From: Halanaerobium saccharolyticum
GTDB lineage: Bacteria > Bacillota > Halanaerobiia > Halanaerobiales > Halanaerobiaceae
DNA length: 39,523 bases
Assembly (NCBI RefSeq): GCF_004362045.1
Contig: NZ_SNWX01000030.1
Span: 1 to 39,523 of the forward strand
Reading direction: 5' to 3'
Shown here: in pieces, positions 30,677-38,990 of the stretch
How the letters are laid out: every line of letters starts with the position of its first letter
Position numbering within the stretch: the first letter of the stretch is position 1
Position numbers and translations under genes: made by a program
Notes under the pieces: model-generated
Database searches by the model: none
The model's input: the letters and a program-made list of their open reading frames with translations, nothing else
What the model was told of the DNA's origin: nothing

Positions 30677-32245
30677 ATGAAGGAGATTATAGAAATCGCC
30701 GATTTAAGAGGGCGGGTTAAACTTGAACTGGATATTATCGCAGATTTTTTTGCTGTGAAAGATTTAAAAATGGCAGTTTTGACACCAGGATCTGAGCTTG
30801 AAATTTTTAGTCAGCAAAAAGAAGATTTTGGGAAAGCAGTTAATAAAATTAAGCTTGCTAAAAATTCGTATCCTGAAATTATGGCAGCATCAGATTCTGA
30901 GATTAAAAATATATTAGCGGAATATTTAACTGATTTTAGAGGTGAACTTCTTTACTTTAAAGTTAAGGCTGCTGGACATATGTATATTATATATTTTTCT
31001 TTCAATTCAAATATTGAAAGTCATAAAGCTGAGTCTATAGACCTTTTTAAAAGGCAATTAAAATCTGTTTTAGATGGTATTTACAAACAGGAAGCAATAA
31101 AAGTTAATTTAAGTCAGAAAAATATAGAAAATAAGAACTTAAAAAAAGAAAAGTACATTACTGCTTCAGCACTTGACTCAGTTCCCGGTAACATTTCAAT
31201 TTTAGATAAAGAGGGCAAAATTGTTTATACAAATAGTTCCTGGGAACAGTTTGCAGCTGAAAATGGAGCCTTACCAGGGAATGTCGGTATAGGTGAAAAT
31301 TACTTAGAAATATGTAAAGAAGCTGTAGCAGGAGGAGATTTATTTTCTGCCAGAGCTTATAATGGAATTTTATCTGTTTTAAATGATGAGCAGAATAATT
31401 TTAGTATGGATTATCCCTGCCATTCACCTGAGGAAAAAAGATGGTTTAGAATGTATGTTTCTTCTTTTAAAGGTATAGGATCTTATGAAGTTATGATCTT
31501 ACATCAGAATATTACTAGAGAAGTTTTGTCTGAAAAAAATTACGAGAAGATATTAAATGAATTTCCCGCCGCCATAATAAAATATGATACTGAGAAAAGG
31601 CTTATCTATTTTAATCAAAAGGCTATGGAATTATTTGATTTAACAGAAAGAGATTTGAATAAAACTTTTGCTGATTTAAAGATTGCTAACTACAGCAAAG
31701 GTAATTATCTGGAGAAATTAAATTATGTTATTGAAAATCATAAAAATACTAAGACAAGAATAGTAGTAAAAAAAGATGGTAAGGAAAGATATTATGATAA
31801 TTTTTTAGTTCCTGATTTTGAGGCAAATAAGTTGAAAACGATTACCTCAATAATTCCGGAACAGTTAGTAGATCAAATAACCAGGTCTCATTCTCCAAAA
31901 CACAGAAATCATTATCTGCAGCTTTTTAATAATTTTCCAGATGCCCTGGTACTTCTTAATCTTGATGAGAAAATCATTAATGCTAATAAAAAGTTCTGTC
32001 AGCTTTTTAAATATGAGATGGAAGAATTGAAAAACAAGGAACTTGACTCTCTGATTGTACCAGCAGGAAAAGAGGGGGAGGCCAAAGATTTTTCTCAACT
32101 TGTTTTAACCGGGACTCAATTAGAACATCAGGTTTGTCGTATTAATTCCAGGGGAGAAAAGCTTAACCTGCAATTAACTGCGTTTCCTGTACTTTTAAAT
32201 AATAATAAAATAGGTATCTATGCAATTTATAGAGAAATAAAATAA
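30677..32245 (+). CDS. Multi-PAS protein without output domain
   Basis: Cytoplasmic sensor-like protein, 522 residues. The N-terminal 150 residues resemble the small ligand-sensing domain found with such proteins (DLRGRVKLELDIIADFFAV), uncertain. Then three PAS-like domains: about 165-285 (SVPGNISILDKEGKIVYTNS), about 290-400 (FPAAIIKYDTEKRLIYFNQK) and about 415-522 (FPDALVLLNLDEKIINANKK). No histidine kinase, GGDEF, EAL or methyl-accepting domain follows, so it must act through a partner. The ATG at 30677 has GAGAGGTG upstream; a GTG at 30668 overlaps that RBS. Next gene: a DUF342 protein 34 bases on. Confidence 0.8.
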   Translation: MKEIIEIADLRGRVKLELDIIADFFAVKDLKMAVLTPGSELEIFSQQKEDFGKAVNKIKLAKNSYPEIMAASDSEIKNILAEYLTDFRGELLYFKVKAAGHMYIIYFSFNSNIESHKAESIDLFKRQLKSVLDGIYKQEAIKVNLSQKNIENKNLKKEKYITASALDSVPGNISILDKEGKIVYTNSSWEQFAAENGALPGNVGIGENYLEICKEAVAGGDLFSARAYNGILSVLNDEQNNFSMDYPCHSPEEKRWFRMYVSSFKGIGSYEVMILHQNITREVLSEKNYEKILNEFPAAIIKYDTEKRLIYFNQKAMELFDLTERDLNKTFADLKIANYSKGNYLEKLNYVIENHKNTKTRIVVKKDGKERYYDNFLVPDFEANKLKTITSIIPEQLVDQITRSHSPKHRNHYLQLFNNFPDALVLLNLDEKIINANKKFCQLFKYEMEELKNKELDSLIVPAGKEGEAKDFSQLVLTGTQLEHQVCRINSRGEKLNLQLTAFPVLLNNNKIGIYAIYREIK

Positions 32246-32279
32246 GAGAAGATTAGATTGTAAGGGAGGCAATTTTATT

Positions 32280-34055
32280 TTGGAAAATAAAGATGGAATA
32301 GTTTATCTTGAGGATGGAAAACTAACTATCATTAATCCAGAGGGGCTGGGCAGATATCCCAGGATTATTGCTGGAGAAAATGTTGAAATTTATATAGCTG
32401 GAGAGAAGGAAAGTAAAGAAGTAGTTGTCAGCCAGGATGCAGAAGATTTAATTGAGTTTAAAATTAAGAAAGTTAAAAAAAGCAAAAATTTAACTACAGA
32501 AATCAGCGAAGATAAATTGAAGGCCTATTTAATAATTGAGATTACTCCTGAACAGCGATTAGAGCTTAAAGATACAGAAGCAGCCAATCAAATTAAAGTG
32601 GAAACTGAAAGTAAAGAAAAGATTTTTCCAAAAGTAAATAAGGATGAAATAATTGAACTTCTAAATCTCCATAATATCAGTCATGGTATTAAACATGATT
32701 ATCTCAATCAATTTCTGGCTCAGGAAGGTAATTTAAGTGGAAGACATTTAATTGCTGAGGGAAGAAAAGCAGAAAAAGGTAAGAATGCAGAAATTATAAA
32801 AAGTGAAGAATATAAAAAGAGAGAAGAAAATTTATTTAATGTTATTGACTCAATCGACAAAGGTGAGATGATCTGTTATAAACAGAAAGCAGTTGAAGGA
32901 AAAGCCGGGATCAATGTTTTTTCAGAAAGAATTCCTCCTCCTCCTGTTAAAGACTTAAAACTTAGCGCAGGTAAAAATGTACAGCTGACAAAAGCCGGTT
33001 TAAAAGCAGTTGCTTTAGCAGGCGGTCAGCCTAAATTGCTCAGGAGAAGCTCAACAGTAGAGGTCCATATTTATAAACAATATATAATCAAAGGTGATGT
33101 AGATAAATATACCGGGCATATTAAATATGACGGGGATCTTCTTGTTAAAGGGGATGTAAAGGACTATTTTAATGTTGATGTAGGTAATGATTTAAAGGTT
33201 CAGGGGAATATTGCCAATGCTGAAGTTAAAACCCGGGGTAACCTGTATGTAAATAATAATATTATAGCCAGTGAGTTATTTATTGGTAACTATCTGGATC
33301 GAGAAATTGTAACAGCTTTAAATAAAATTATAGGCAGTTTAGAAAATCTCAAAAAAGCTGTAGAAGAGATTTTAGGTGAGGCTAATAAAAGGAAAATGGA
33401 TCTCAATAATTTTCGCACTGGCAGAGTTTTAAGGCTGCTGATCGAAAATAAGTTTCCAGTATTAAAAAAGTTAATTTTAAATGTCAACGATAAAATAAAT
33501 AATAGTGATCAGTTAAAAAAATATTTTAAGGAGATTACACCCTATTTTAATAATATGGCAAATATAGAACGAATCACAGATGAGAGGATTCTCTATAAAT
33601 TTAAAGATAATTTAGAAGAATTTATAGAACTTAACTTAGATCACAACGGTGTTCTAAATATTTATGCCGGTTATATCCAGAACTCCGAAATCAATATTGG
33701 GGGTTCAGTGATCATAAATCGTCTGGGCTGCTATAATTCGACTATTAGAGCCAAAAAATCAATTATTGTTAAGAGTAAATCAGGTTTTTTAAAGGGTGGC
33801 TCCTATCAGGCAGAAGAAATTATTTTTGCCCAGGAAGCAGGCAGCAAATTAAGCAAAACATATTTTAGAGTTGGGGAACAGGTTTTTATTAAACAGGCTC
33901 TGGGAACTCTAGTAATTAAGAGTGATCAGGATAGTAAAATTATTGAAGCTGGGACCAAAAATATAAATTTTAAGGTTAATGATTTTGGCCAGCTGGTAGC
34001 TGCCTCTAATCTACCCAATATAAATCAGTATCTGCTGCGAGAGGAGAAGGTGTAA
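32280..34055 (+). CDS. FapA-family (DUF342) protein
   Basis: 591-residue protein of the FapA/DUF342 family, function poorly known; relatives occur with signalling and surface-polymer genes. N-terminal part about 1-200, then VEGKAGINVFSERIPPPPVKD near 208-228, the family hallmark (usually G.DG..V.G..I....G). This is followed by a beta-helix of short repeats such as IKGDVDKYTGHIKYDGDLLV, VKGDVKDYFNVDVGNDLKVQ and NAEVKTRGNLYVNNNIIASE. A helical coiled-coil insert occupies about 340-450, and the beta-helix resumes (STIRAKKSIIVKSKSGFLKG). TTG start with GGGAGG upstream. Cotranscribed with the PAS protein. Confidence 0.85.
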   Translation: MENKDGIVYLEDGKLTIINPEGLGRYPRIIAGENVEIYIAGEKESKEVVVSQDAEDLIEFKIKKVKKSKNLTTEISEDKLKAYLIIEITPEQRLELKDTEAANQIKVETESKEKIFPKVNKDEIIELLNLHNISHGIKHDYLNQFLAQEGNLSGRHLIAEGRKAEKGKNAEIIKSEEYKKREENLFNVIDSIDKGEMICYKQKAVEGKAGINVFSERIPPPPVKDLKLSAGKNVQLTKAGLKAVALAGGQPKLLRRSSTVEVHIYKQYIIKGDVDKYTGHIKYDGDLLVKGDVKDYFNVDVGNDLKVQGNIANAEVKTRGNLYVNNNIIASELFIGNYLDREIVTALNKIIGSLENLKKAVEEILGEANKRKMDLNNFRTGRVLRLLIENKFPVLKKLILNVNDKINNSDQLKKYFKEITPYFNNMANIERITDERILYKFKDNLEEFIELNLDHNGVLNIYAGYIQNSEINIGGSVIINRLGCYNSTIRAKKSIIVKSKSGFLKGGSYQAEEIIFAQEAGSKLSKTYFRVGEQVFIKQALGTLVIKSDQDSKIIEAGTKNINFKVNDFGQLVAASNLPNINQYLLREEKV

Positions 34056-34236
34056 AGATGTTAAACTATTAAATAATTAATGAAATTTTTATGTAAGATG
34101 TCAAAAAATAAGTTTTTTTGCAGGAATATCAGATAAATTGTTGAATAATAAATAATAGCAATTAAAGTAAAAATAAGCTGGGAAAGATGAGGTTAAAACT
34201 GATTTTTGACCAGTAATATTAAGTTTTAGGAAGAAA

Positions 34237-34254
34237 AATAGGCCTAGGCCTATT
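34237..34254. repeat. 18-bp perfect GC-containing palindrome
   Basis: AATAGGCCTAGGCCTATT equals its reverse complement. It lies in a 284-base gene-free gap, 10 bases before a terminator. The GC-rich core in AT-rich DNA makes chance less likely than for AT-only palindromes. Function unknown. Confidence 0.6.
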
Positions 34255-34263
34255 GTGAGCCTG

Positions 34264-34291
34264 AACCAACACTTTATGGTGTTGGTTTTTT
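34264..34291 (+). terminator. Intrinsic terminator before the DUF2294 gene
   Basis: ACCAACAC (34265-34272), loop TTTATG, GTGTTGGT (34279-34286), then a run of T. It ends the PAS-DUF342 transcript. Confidence 0.9.
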
Positions 34292-34339
34292 CTGTTTATT
34301 TACATATTTTTCTATTTTATTTGGGGGAGCTGGACGTTA

Positions 34340-34681
34340 GTGAAAAAATATGCAACATTAAATCACGAACTAAGTAAGGTGTATAAAAAAATTTCAGGGA
34401 AAGGACCAAAATATTTAAAGACATATGCATTAGAAAACATTCTGATCATTAAAATTAACTGGTATCCGGAAAAGATTTTCAGTAATTTTAAGACGGATGA
34501 GGGAAAGCAGATAATCAAAAAAACTTATAAGTATATTTTTAATAACTGGGGGAAGGAAGCAAGAAAAATTATTGAAGAAATACTGGATTGTAAAGTAACT
34601 GAATTTTATTATGATCAAAATATGGCTTTGTCAGAAAATGAAAAGATAATAATTTTTATATTGGATAACAAAATAGAATAA
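34340..34681 (+). CDS. DUF2294 family protein
   Basis: 113 residues. The pattern matches DUF2294: LNHELSKVYKKISGKGPKYL, then ENILIIKINWYPEKIF, DEGKQIIKKTYKYIF and KIIEEILDCKVTEFYYD, ending in ENEKIIIFIL. The family function is unknown; members are small cytoplasmic proteins found in anaerobic firmicutes, often near signalling genes. Start is GTG at 34340 with GGGGGAG about ten bases upstream; an ATG ten bases further is out of frame. It lies 30 bases before the KaiC-like gene. Confidence 0.75.
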   Translation: MKKYATLNHELSKVYKKISGKGPKYLKTYALENILIIKINWYPEKIFSNFKTDEGKQIIKKTYKYIFNNWGKEARKIIEEILDCKVTEFYYDQNMALSENEKIIIFILDNKIE

Positions 34682-34711
34682 ATAATTTGTTGTTCCAGAA
34701 AGGGGTTAATT

Positions 34712-35832
34712 ATGGTAAAAAATAAACGTTTACTGACTGGAGTAGAAGGGTTAGATGTGATTTTAAATGGGGGGTTGATTGCTAAAAAGACATATCTTTT
34801 ACGGGGAGGACCTGGAACGGGGAAAACTACCCTGGGAATTCATTATTTAGTTGAAGGAATTAAAAATGATGAAAATTCAACTTTAATAACTTTGACTGAA
34901 AATAAAAATAAATTAATAAGTGATTTTAATAATAGAAATTTTAATTTAGAAAAAATTAACTTTATTGATCTAACTCCATCTTCTAAATTAATTGAAGATA
35001 ATCAGCAGTATAGTGTTTTTTCAGTGGAGGAAGTTGAGAAAAAATCAATAATTGAAAAAATAATAGATGAATTAAAAGTAAGTAAGGCAGATAGGGTTTA
35101 TTTTGATGGTTTAACTCAGCTTAGATTTTTAGCTAAAAATGAATTTGAGTTTCGAAATGAGATATTATCGTTAATTCAATTTGCAGTGGATAGAAAAATA
35201 ACGCTGCTAATTTCTTCTGAAGCAAATAAAAACAGGCCTGATGATGATCTGCAATTTATGACTGATGGCGTTATAGACTTAAGTTTCATTAATAAAAATA
35301 GAAGATATATTAATATCAGTAAATTTAGAGGATCTGATTTCATTACAGGAAAACATTCTTTAAAGCTCACAGAAGAAGGAATGAAAGTTTATCCACGACT
35401 AAAGATAAATAAGAATGAATTTGACTACAACAATGAAATAATATCATCAGGAATTCTGGAAGTGGATAATTTACTGCATGGGGGAATAGAAAAGGGTACA
35501 ACAACTGTAATTTCCGGGGCAAGTGGTGTTGGAAAAACCACTCTGGGGCTTCAATTTTTACAGGCTGCCTCGAAACGTGGAGAGAGATCAGTTATTTAGC
35601 AGATAATTTAATGTTTTTGCGGTATTTAGAGTTTAATGGTGAATTAAAAAAAGCAATAGGAGTTTTAAAAAAGAGACTCAGTGATTTCGAAAAGCAGATG
35701 CGGGAATTTGAGATTACCAATCAGGGAATTAGGGTTGGAAAACCTTTGACCCATCTCCGGGGAATACTAACCGGAAATCCAGAATTTATAACTGAAAATT
35801 TCAAAGGAAGTTCTAAACATGAATTTAAATAG
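34712..35832 (+). pseudogene. KaiC-like tandem ATPase gene with internal deletion
   Basis: Intact homologues have two RecA-like domains, about 480 residues. Domain 1 is complete (Walker A RGGPGTGKTT at 31-40, Walker B-like ADRVYFDGLTQL near 128). Domain 2 begins (GILEVDNLLHGGIEKG, Walker A ISGASGVGKTT) but stops with TAG shortly after GERSVI at 35599. In another frame the far C-terminal end follows at once (ADNLMFLRYLEFNGELKKAI, then VLKKRLSDFEKQMREFE and HLRGILTGNPEF) to 35832. Roughly 100-130 residues including Walker B of domain 2 are lost with a frameshift. The 295-residue first part, with a good RBS (GAAAGGGG), may still be translated as a one-domain ATPase. Such proteins usually work with sensor kinases or c-di-GMP enzymes, as the next gene suggests. 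Confidence 0.85.
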
Positions 35833-37615
35833 TACTGTTCAAGTCAATGAGCTCTTTAAAACTTTAAATGAGGATAAGGTAAATAAAATACTTGTTTTAA
35901 ATAAAAATGAAAAAGATTTTTCTTTGATCAAAAACTTTTTAGATAGAGATTTTAAAGTATTAAAACTTGAAAAAGAAACTGACTTATTTAAAGCTAACTA
36001 TGATTTGATTATTCTCGATGCCTACTATTATAAAAAGTTTAAAAAAGAAATAATTAAAATAAAGGAAAGTGAAGTGCCTATCTTTTTGCCGGTGATTTTA
36101 CTATCAGGTGCAGATAAACAAGATATTTATTTAAAAGAACAGGAAAACATATTTGATGATTTATTTATACTTCCTGTTAAAAAACAAATAATGAAATATA
36201 GAATAAAGAATTTATTAAAGATAAGAAAATTATCATTGAAATCTGAATATCGATATTACGAATTAGCTGAAAAATCACCTATTGGAATCTTTATTTTAAA
36301 TAAAGATAAAATTATTTATGCTAATCCAGTTTTCACAAAAATATTAAATAAAAACTGTAAACAAATTATCAATCAAGAATTAATGACTTTTATACATAAA
36401 AAAGATAAAGCAAAAATCAATAATCTATTAAAGAAAAAAGGTAAAAAGGGGACTAAAAATGTAGAAATAAGAATAATTATTAATAAAAACCAGGTGAAAT
36501 GGCTTAATTTGAATTTTAATCAGATTAAATTTAACGATAAAAAATCAATTTTAGTAACCGCTCAAAATATTACTGAAAAAAAAGAGAAACAGAGTCAAAT
36601 AAAATTTTTAAACTATCATGACAAATTAACGGGGTTATATAATCGAAACTTTTTAGAAAAAGAATTAAAGCGATTAAGTACTCGAAGACAGCTTCCTATT
36701 TCTGTAATTATGGGAGATGTTAATGGCTTAAAACTGGTTAATGATGCTTTTGGCCATCAAAAAGGAAATGAACTTTTAAAAGCAATAGCAGGAATTTTTG
36801 AAACTGTCTGTCGGAAGGAAGATATCATTGCCAGATGGGGAGGTGATGAATTTGTTATCTTGTTACCAAAAACTTCCTTAGATAATGCTCGAAAAGTAGC
36901 AGAGAGAATAAGAAAATCATGTGCTGAAGCAGATAAGATGCCTATTAACTTAAGTATAGCTCTGGGAGTTGCTCAGATTAAGAATCTCGATCAGTCCTAT
37001 GAAGAAGTCTTTAAAAAAGCGGAAGCCAAAATGTATAGAAATAAAATCTCTGGAAGTGAAAGTGCAAGTAATTCTATTATTTTATCTCTGGAAAACACGC
37101 TGCTGGAAAAGAGTCATGAAACAAAAGAACATGCTGCCAGAATGAATAATTTAGTAGTCAAATTTGCTAACAAATTAAATCTTTCTACCAGTGAAATTGA
37201 TAATTTAAAGTTACTAAGTAAATTGCATGATATTGGGAAGGTTTCTATTCCTGAAAAAATATTAAAAAAACCAGATAAATTAACTGAAGAAGAGTATGAA
37301 ACTGTAAAGGATCACCCTGAAAGCGGTTATCGGATTGTCAAATCAATACCTGAACTTGCATCTGTAGCAGAAGGAGTTTTATCACATCATGAACGCTGGG
37401 ATGGCAGTGGTTATCCTCAGGGATTGGTAGGTAAAAAGATTCCTTATACAGCAAGGATTATTGCGCTTATTGATAGTTTTGATGTGATGACTCATCAACG
37501 ATCATATAAATCAGCTATTTCTAAAAAAGAAGCTCTGTCCGAAATTCAGAGATGTGCTGGTAGTCAATTTGATCCAGAGCTGGCAGAAAAATTTATAGAA
37601 ATGATTCAAAATTAA
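35819..37615 (+). CDS. REC-like/PAS/GGDEF/HD-GYP cyclic-di-GMP enzyme
   Basis: 598 residues with both synthesis and breakdown modules for c-di-GMP. Domains: receiver-like about 20-135 (NYDLIILDAYYYKKF; the acidic pocket looks incomplete), PAS about 145-260 (KSPIGIFILNKDKIIYANPV), GGDEF about 262-415 with an intact RWGGDEF (341-345) and an intact inhibitory site RKED (332-335). HD-GYP about 425-598 has LHDIGK (H470, D471) and HHERWDGSGYP (523-533). Both active sites look functional. The ATG lies inside the end of the broken KaiC-like gene (14-base overlap); its RBS is only AAAGGAAG at 35803-35810. The two were probably translationally coupled. Confidence 0.92.
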   Translation: MNLNSTVQVNELFKTLNEDKVNKILVLNKNEKDFSLIKNFLDRDFKVLKLEKETDLFKANYDLIILDAYYYKKFKKEIIKIKESEVPIFLPVILLSGADKQDIYLKEQENIFDDLFILPVKKQIMKYRIKNLLKIRKLSLKSEYRYYELAEKSPIGIFILNKDKIIYANPVFTKILNKNCKQIINQELMTFIHKKDKAKINNLLKKKGKKGTKNVEIRIIINKNQVKWLNLNFNQIKFNDKKSILVTAQNITEKKEKQSQIKFLNYHDKLTGLYNRNFLEKELKRLSTRRQLPISVIMGDVNGLKLVNDAFGHQKGNELLKAIAGIFETVCRKEDIIARWGGDEFVILLPKTSLDNARKVAERIRKSCAEADKMPINLSIALGVAQIKNLDQSYEEVFKKAEAKMYRNKISGSESASNSIILSLENTLLEKSHETKEHAARMNNLVVKFANKLNLSTSEIDNLKLLSKLHDIGKVSIPEKILKKPDKLTEEEYETVKDHPESGYRIVKSIPELASVAEGVLSHHERWDGSGYPQGLVGKKIPYTARIIALIDSFDVMTHQRSYKSAISKKEALSEIQRCAGSQFDPELAEKFIEMIQN

Positions 37616-37635
37616 ATATTAATCGGGGGGATTTG

Positions 37636-37713
37636 ATGTTTTTTAAAAAAAGTTTTAAGTTTAAGTTAATGCTGTTGGTAATTTCACCGGCAGGCTTTTT
37701 GCTATTTTATTAA
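37636..37713 (+). pseudogene. N-terminal remnant of a membrane sensor or chemoreceptor
   Basis: After GGGGGGA, an ATG opens a 25-codon frame: MFFKKSFKFKLMLLVISPAG then FLLFY and stop. A positively charged start followed by a single membrane segment is the usual opening of methyl-accepting chemotaxis proteins and similar sensors. Nothing more of such a gene follows; the sequence passes straight to the region upstream of the CvfB-like gene. A strong RBS in front of such a short frame suggests the remainder was deleted. Confidence 0.55.
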
Positions 37714-37771
37714 TTTAGCTTTTATGTTACAATAAAGATACAATTAACTAAAGAAAGGTACTGGTGAAATA

Positions 37772-38236
37772 ATGAGAAGCAGTGATATTGATACAACAGG
37801 AATTGAAGAAGCTCCAGAAAATGTAGAGTTTAGTGAAGGTGATAAGGTAGATATTTTAGTTTATAAATTTACTGATTTGGGAGCGACAGTAATTATTAAT
37901 GACAAATATTTTGGTTTAGTTTATGAGAATGATATTTATAAAGAAATTACAATTGGAGACCAGCTAAAAGGTTATATTAAAAAAATTAGAGACGACAATA
38001 AAATTGATGTCAGTCTGCGAAAGATAGGCTATGGTAGAATCGAAGATGCGAAAGAAAAAATCCTGGATCGTCTTCAGGCTAAAGGTGGCTCGTTATCCTT
38101 AAATGATGACAGTTCACCTGAACGCATAAAAAAAGAGTTAGAAATCAGCAAGGGAAGCTTTAAAAAGGCAATTGGTGGTTTATATAAAGAAAAAATTATC
38201 GATATAACTTCTAAAGGAATTAAGTTGAAAAAATAA
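37772..38236 (+). CDS. CvfB-like S1 RNA-binding protein, shortened
   Basis: 154 residues. The S1-like domain is FSEGDKVDILVYKFTDLGAT, then VIINDKYFGLVYENDIY and GYIKKIRDDNKIDVSLRKIG. The C-terminal winged helix reads AKEKILDRLQAKGGSLSLND, then RIKKELEISKGSFKKAIGGL and IDITSKGIKL. This is the last half of CvfB/YitL proteins (about 280 residues, three S1 domains). The first two S1 domains are absent. GAAAGG and GGTG lie before the ATG and an extended -10-like TGTTACAAT lies at 37725-37733, so it could be expressed as a short protein. I cannot tell whether it is a truncated gene or a natural short form; the deletion scar just upstream favours truncation. Confidence 0.7.
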   Translation: MRSSDIDTTGIEEAPENVEFSEGDKVDILVYKFTDLGATVIINDKYFGLVYENDIYKEITIGDQLKGYIKKIRDDNKIDVSLRKIGYGRIEDAKEKILDRLQAKGGSLSLNDDSSPERIKKELEISKGSFKKAIGGLYKEKIIDITSKGIKLKK

Positions 38237-38249
38237 GAAGAGAAAAGAG

Positions 38250-38951
38250 TTGTCTAAATTGAAGGGTAAAAGTTCCTTTTTAGATTGTATTGTTTTTAAT
38301 CTCATGATTTTAATTTCAGCTATTTTTCTCTGTCTGACAGCGGTTCCAGTTGAAGCTGTAGAAATAGTCTCGCTTTCAGTCGAAAAAACAGAAAAAGATG
38401 TTTATCAGATTGAGGCAAAAATCCCAATCCTGATGGAATTAAATCGAAAAAACATACAGGAAAAATACAATGATCTTTTTAGAGATAATATTCTAACCTT
38501 TATTGAATATACTATCGAGATGGCTAGACAGAGTCAGCAGGATTTTTCTGAGGCGGAGTTCCCGATGCGGGAATTTGTAGGTAGAGTAGATTTTGATTTA
38601 AAAAATAGTAGTGAAATATTAAGCATTAAATTTAATTATTATCAGTATACAGGTGGAGCTCATGGTAATCCCTACAGTTTGAGCTATAATATTGATCTTT
38701 CCTCAGGTAAAGATTTAAATTTAAGCACCTTTCTGGAACAACAGGATATGACCCTCATTGAGGTAGAAGAGCTGATTAAAGCTGAAATAAAAAAGAATCC
38801 TGATATTTATTTTCAGGATGATTATGGTTTTCAGAGTTTAGATGAAGATCAGTGTTATTATCTGGAAGGTGATGAGCTGGTAGTGTATTTTCAACCATAT
38901 GCTATAGCTCCCTATTCAACTGGAATGCCGGAATTTAGAATTAAATATTAA
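38250..38951 (+). CDS. Exported DUF4163/DUF3298 (RsiV/PdaC-like) protein
   Basis: 233 residues. N-terminal signal sequence (hydrophobic core about 15-32, cleavage near VPVEA). The mature part follows the DUF4163-DUF3298 pattern: YQIEAKIPILMELN, FNYYQYTGGAHGNPYSLSYN, IDLSSGKDLNLSTFL and a C-terminal YYLEGDELVVYFQPYAIAPY leading to GMPEFRIKY. Related domains occur in the RsiV anti-sigma factor and in peptidoglycan deacetylase PdaC, where they sense or bind envelope material; here no catalytic domain or membrane anchor is attached. Start is a TTG at 38250 with a weak purine-rich RBS, 13 bases after the CvfB-like gene. Confidence 0.82.
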   Translation: MSKLKGKSSFLDCIVFNLMILISAIFLCLTAVPVEAVEIVSLSVEKTEKDVYQIEAKIPILMELNRKNIQEKYNDLFRDNILTFIEYTIEMARQSQQDFSEAEFPMREFVGRVDFDLKNSSEILSIKFNYYQYTGGAHGNPYSLSYNIDLSSGKDLNLSTFLEQQDMTLIEVEELIKAEIKKNPDIYFQDDYGFQSLDEDQCYYLEGDELVVYFQPYAIAPYSTGMPEFRIKY

Positions 38952-38960
38952 TTATCTAGA

Positions 38961-38986
38961 CTGCTGTATTAATTTACAGCAGTTTT
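38961..38986 (+). terminator. Intrinsic terminator, insertion target of the group IIC intron
   Basis: CTGCTGTA (38961-38968) pairs with TACAGCAG (38975-38982), followed by TTTT. The intron begins four bases later, the typical target for group IIC introns. Confidence 0.88.
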
Positions 38987-38990
38987 ACTA

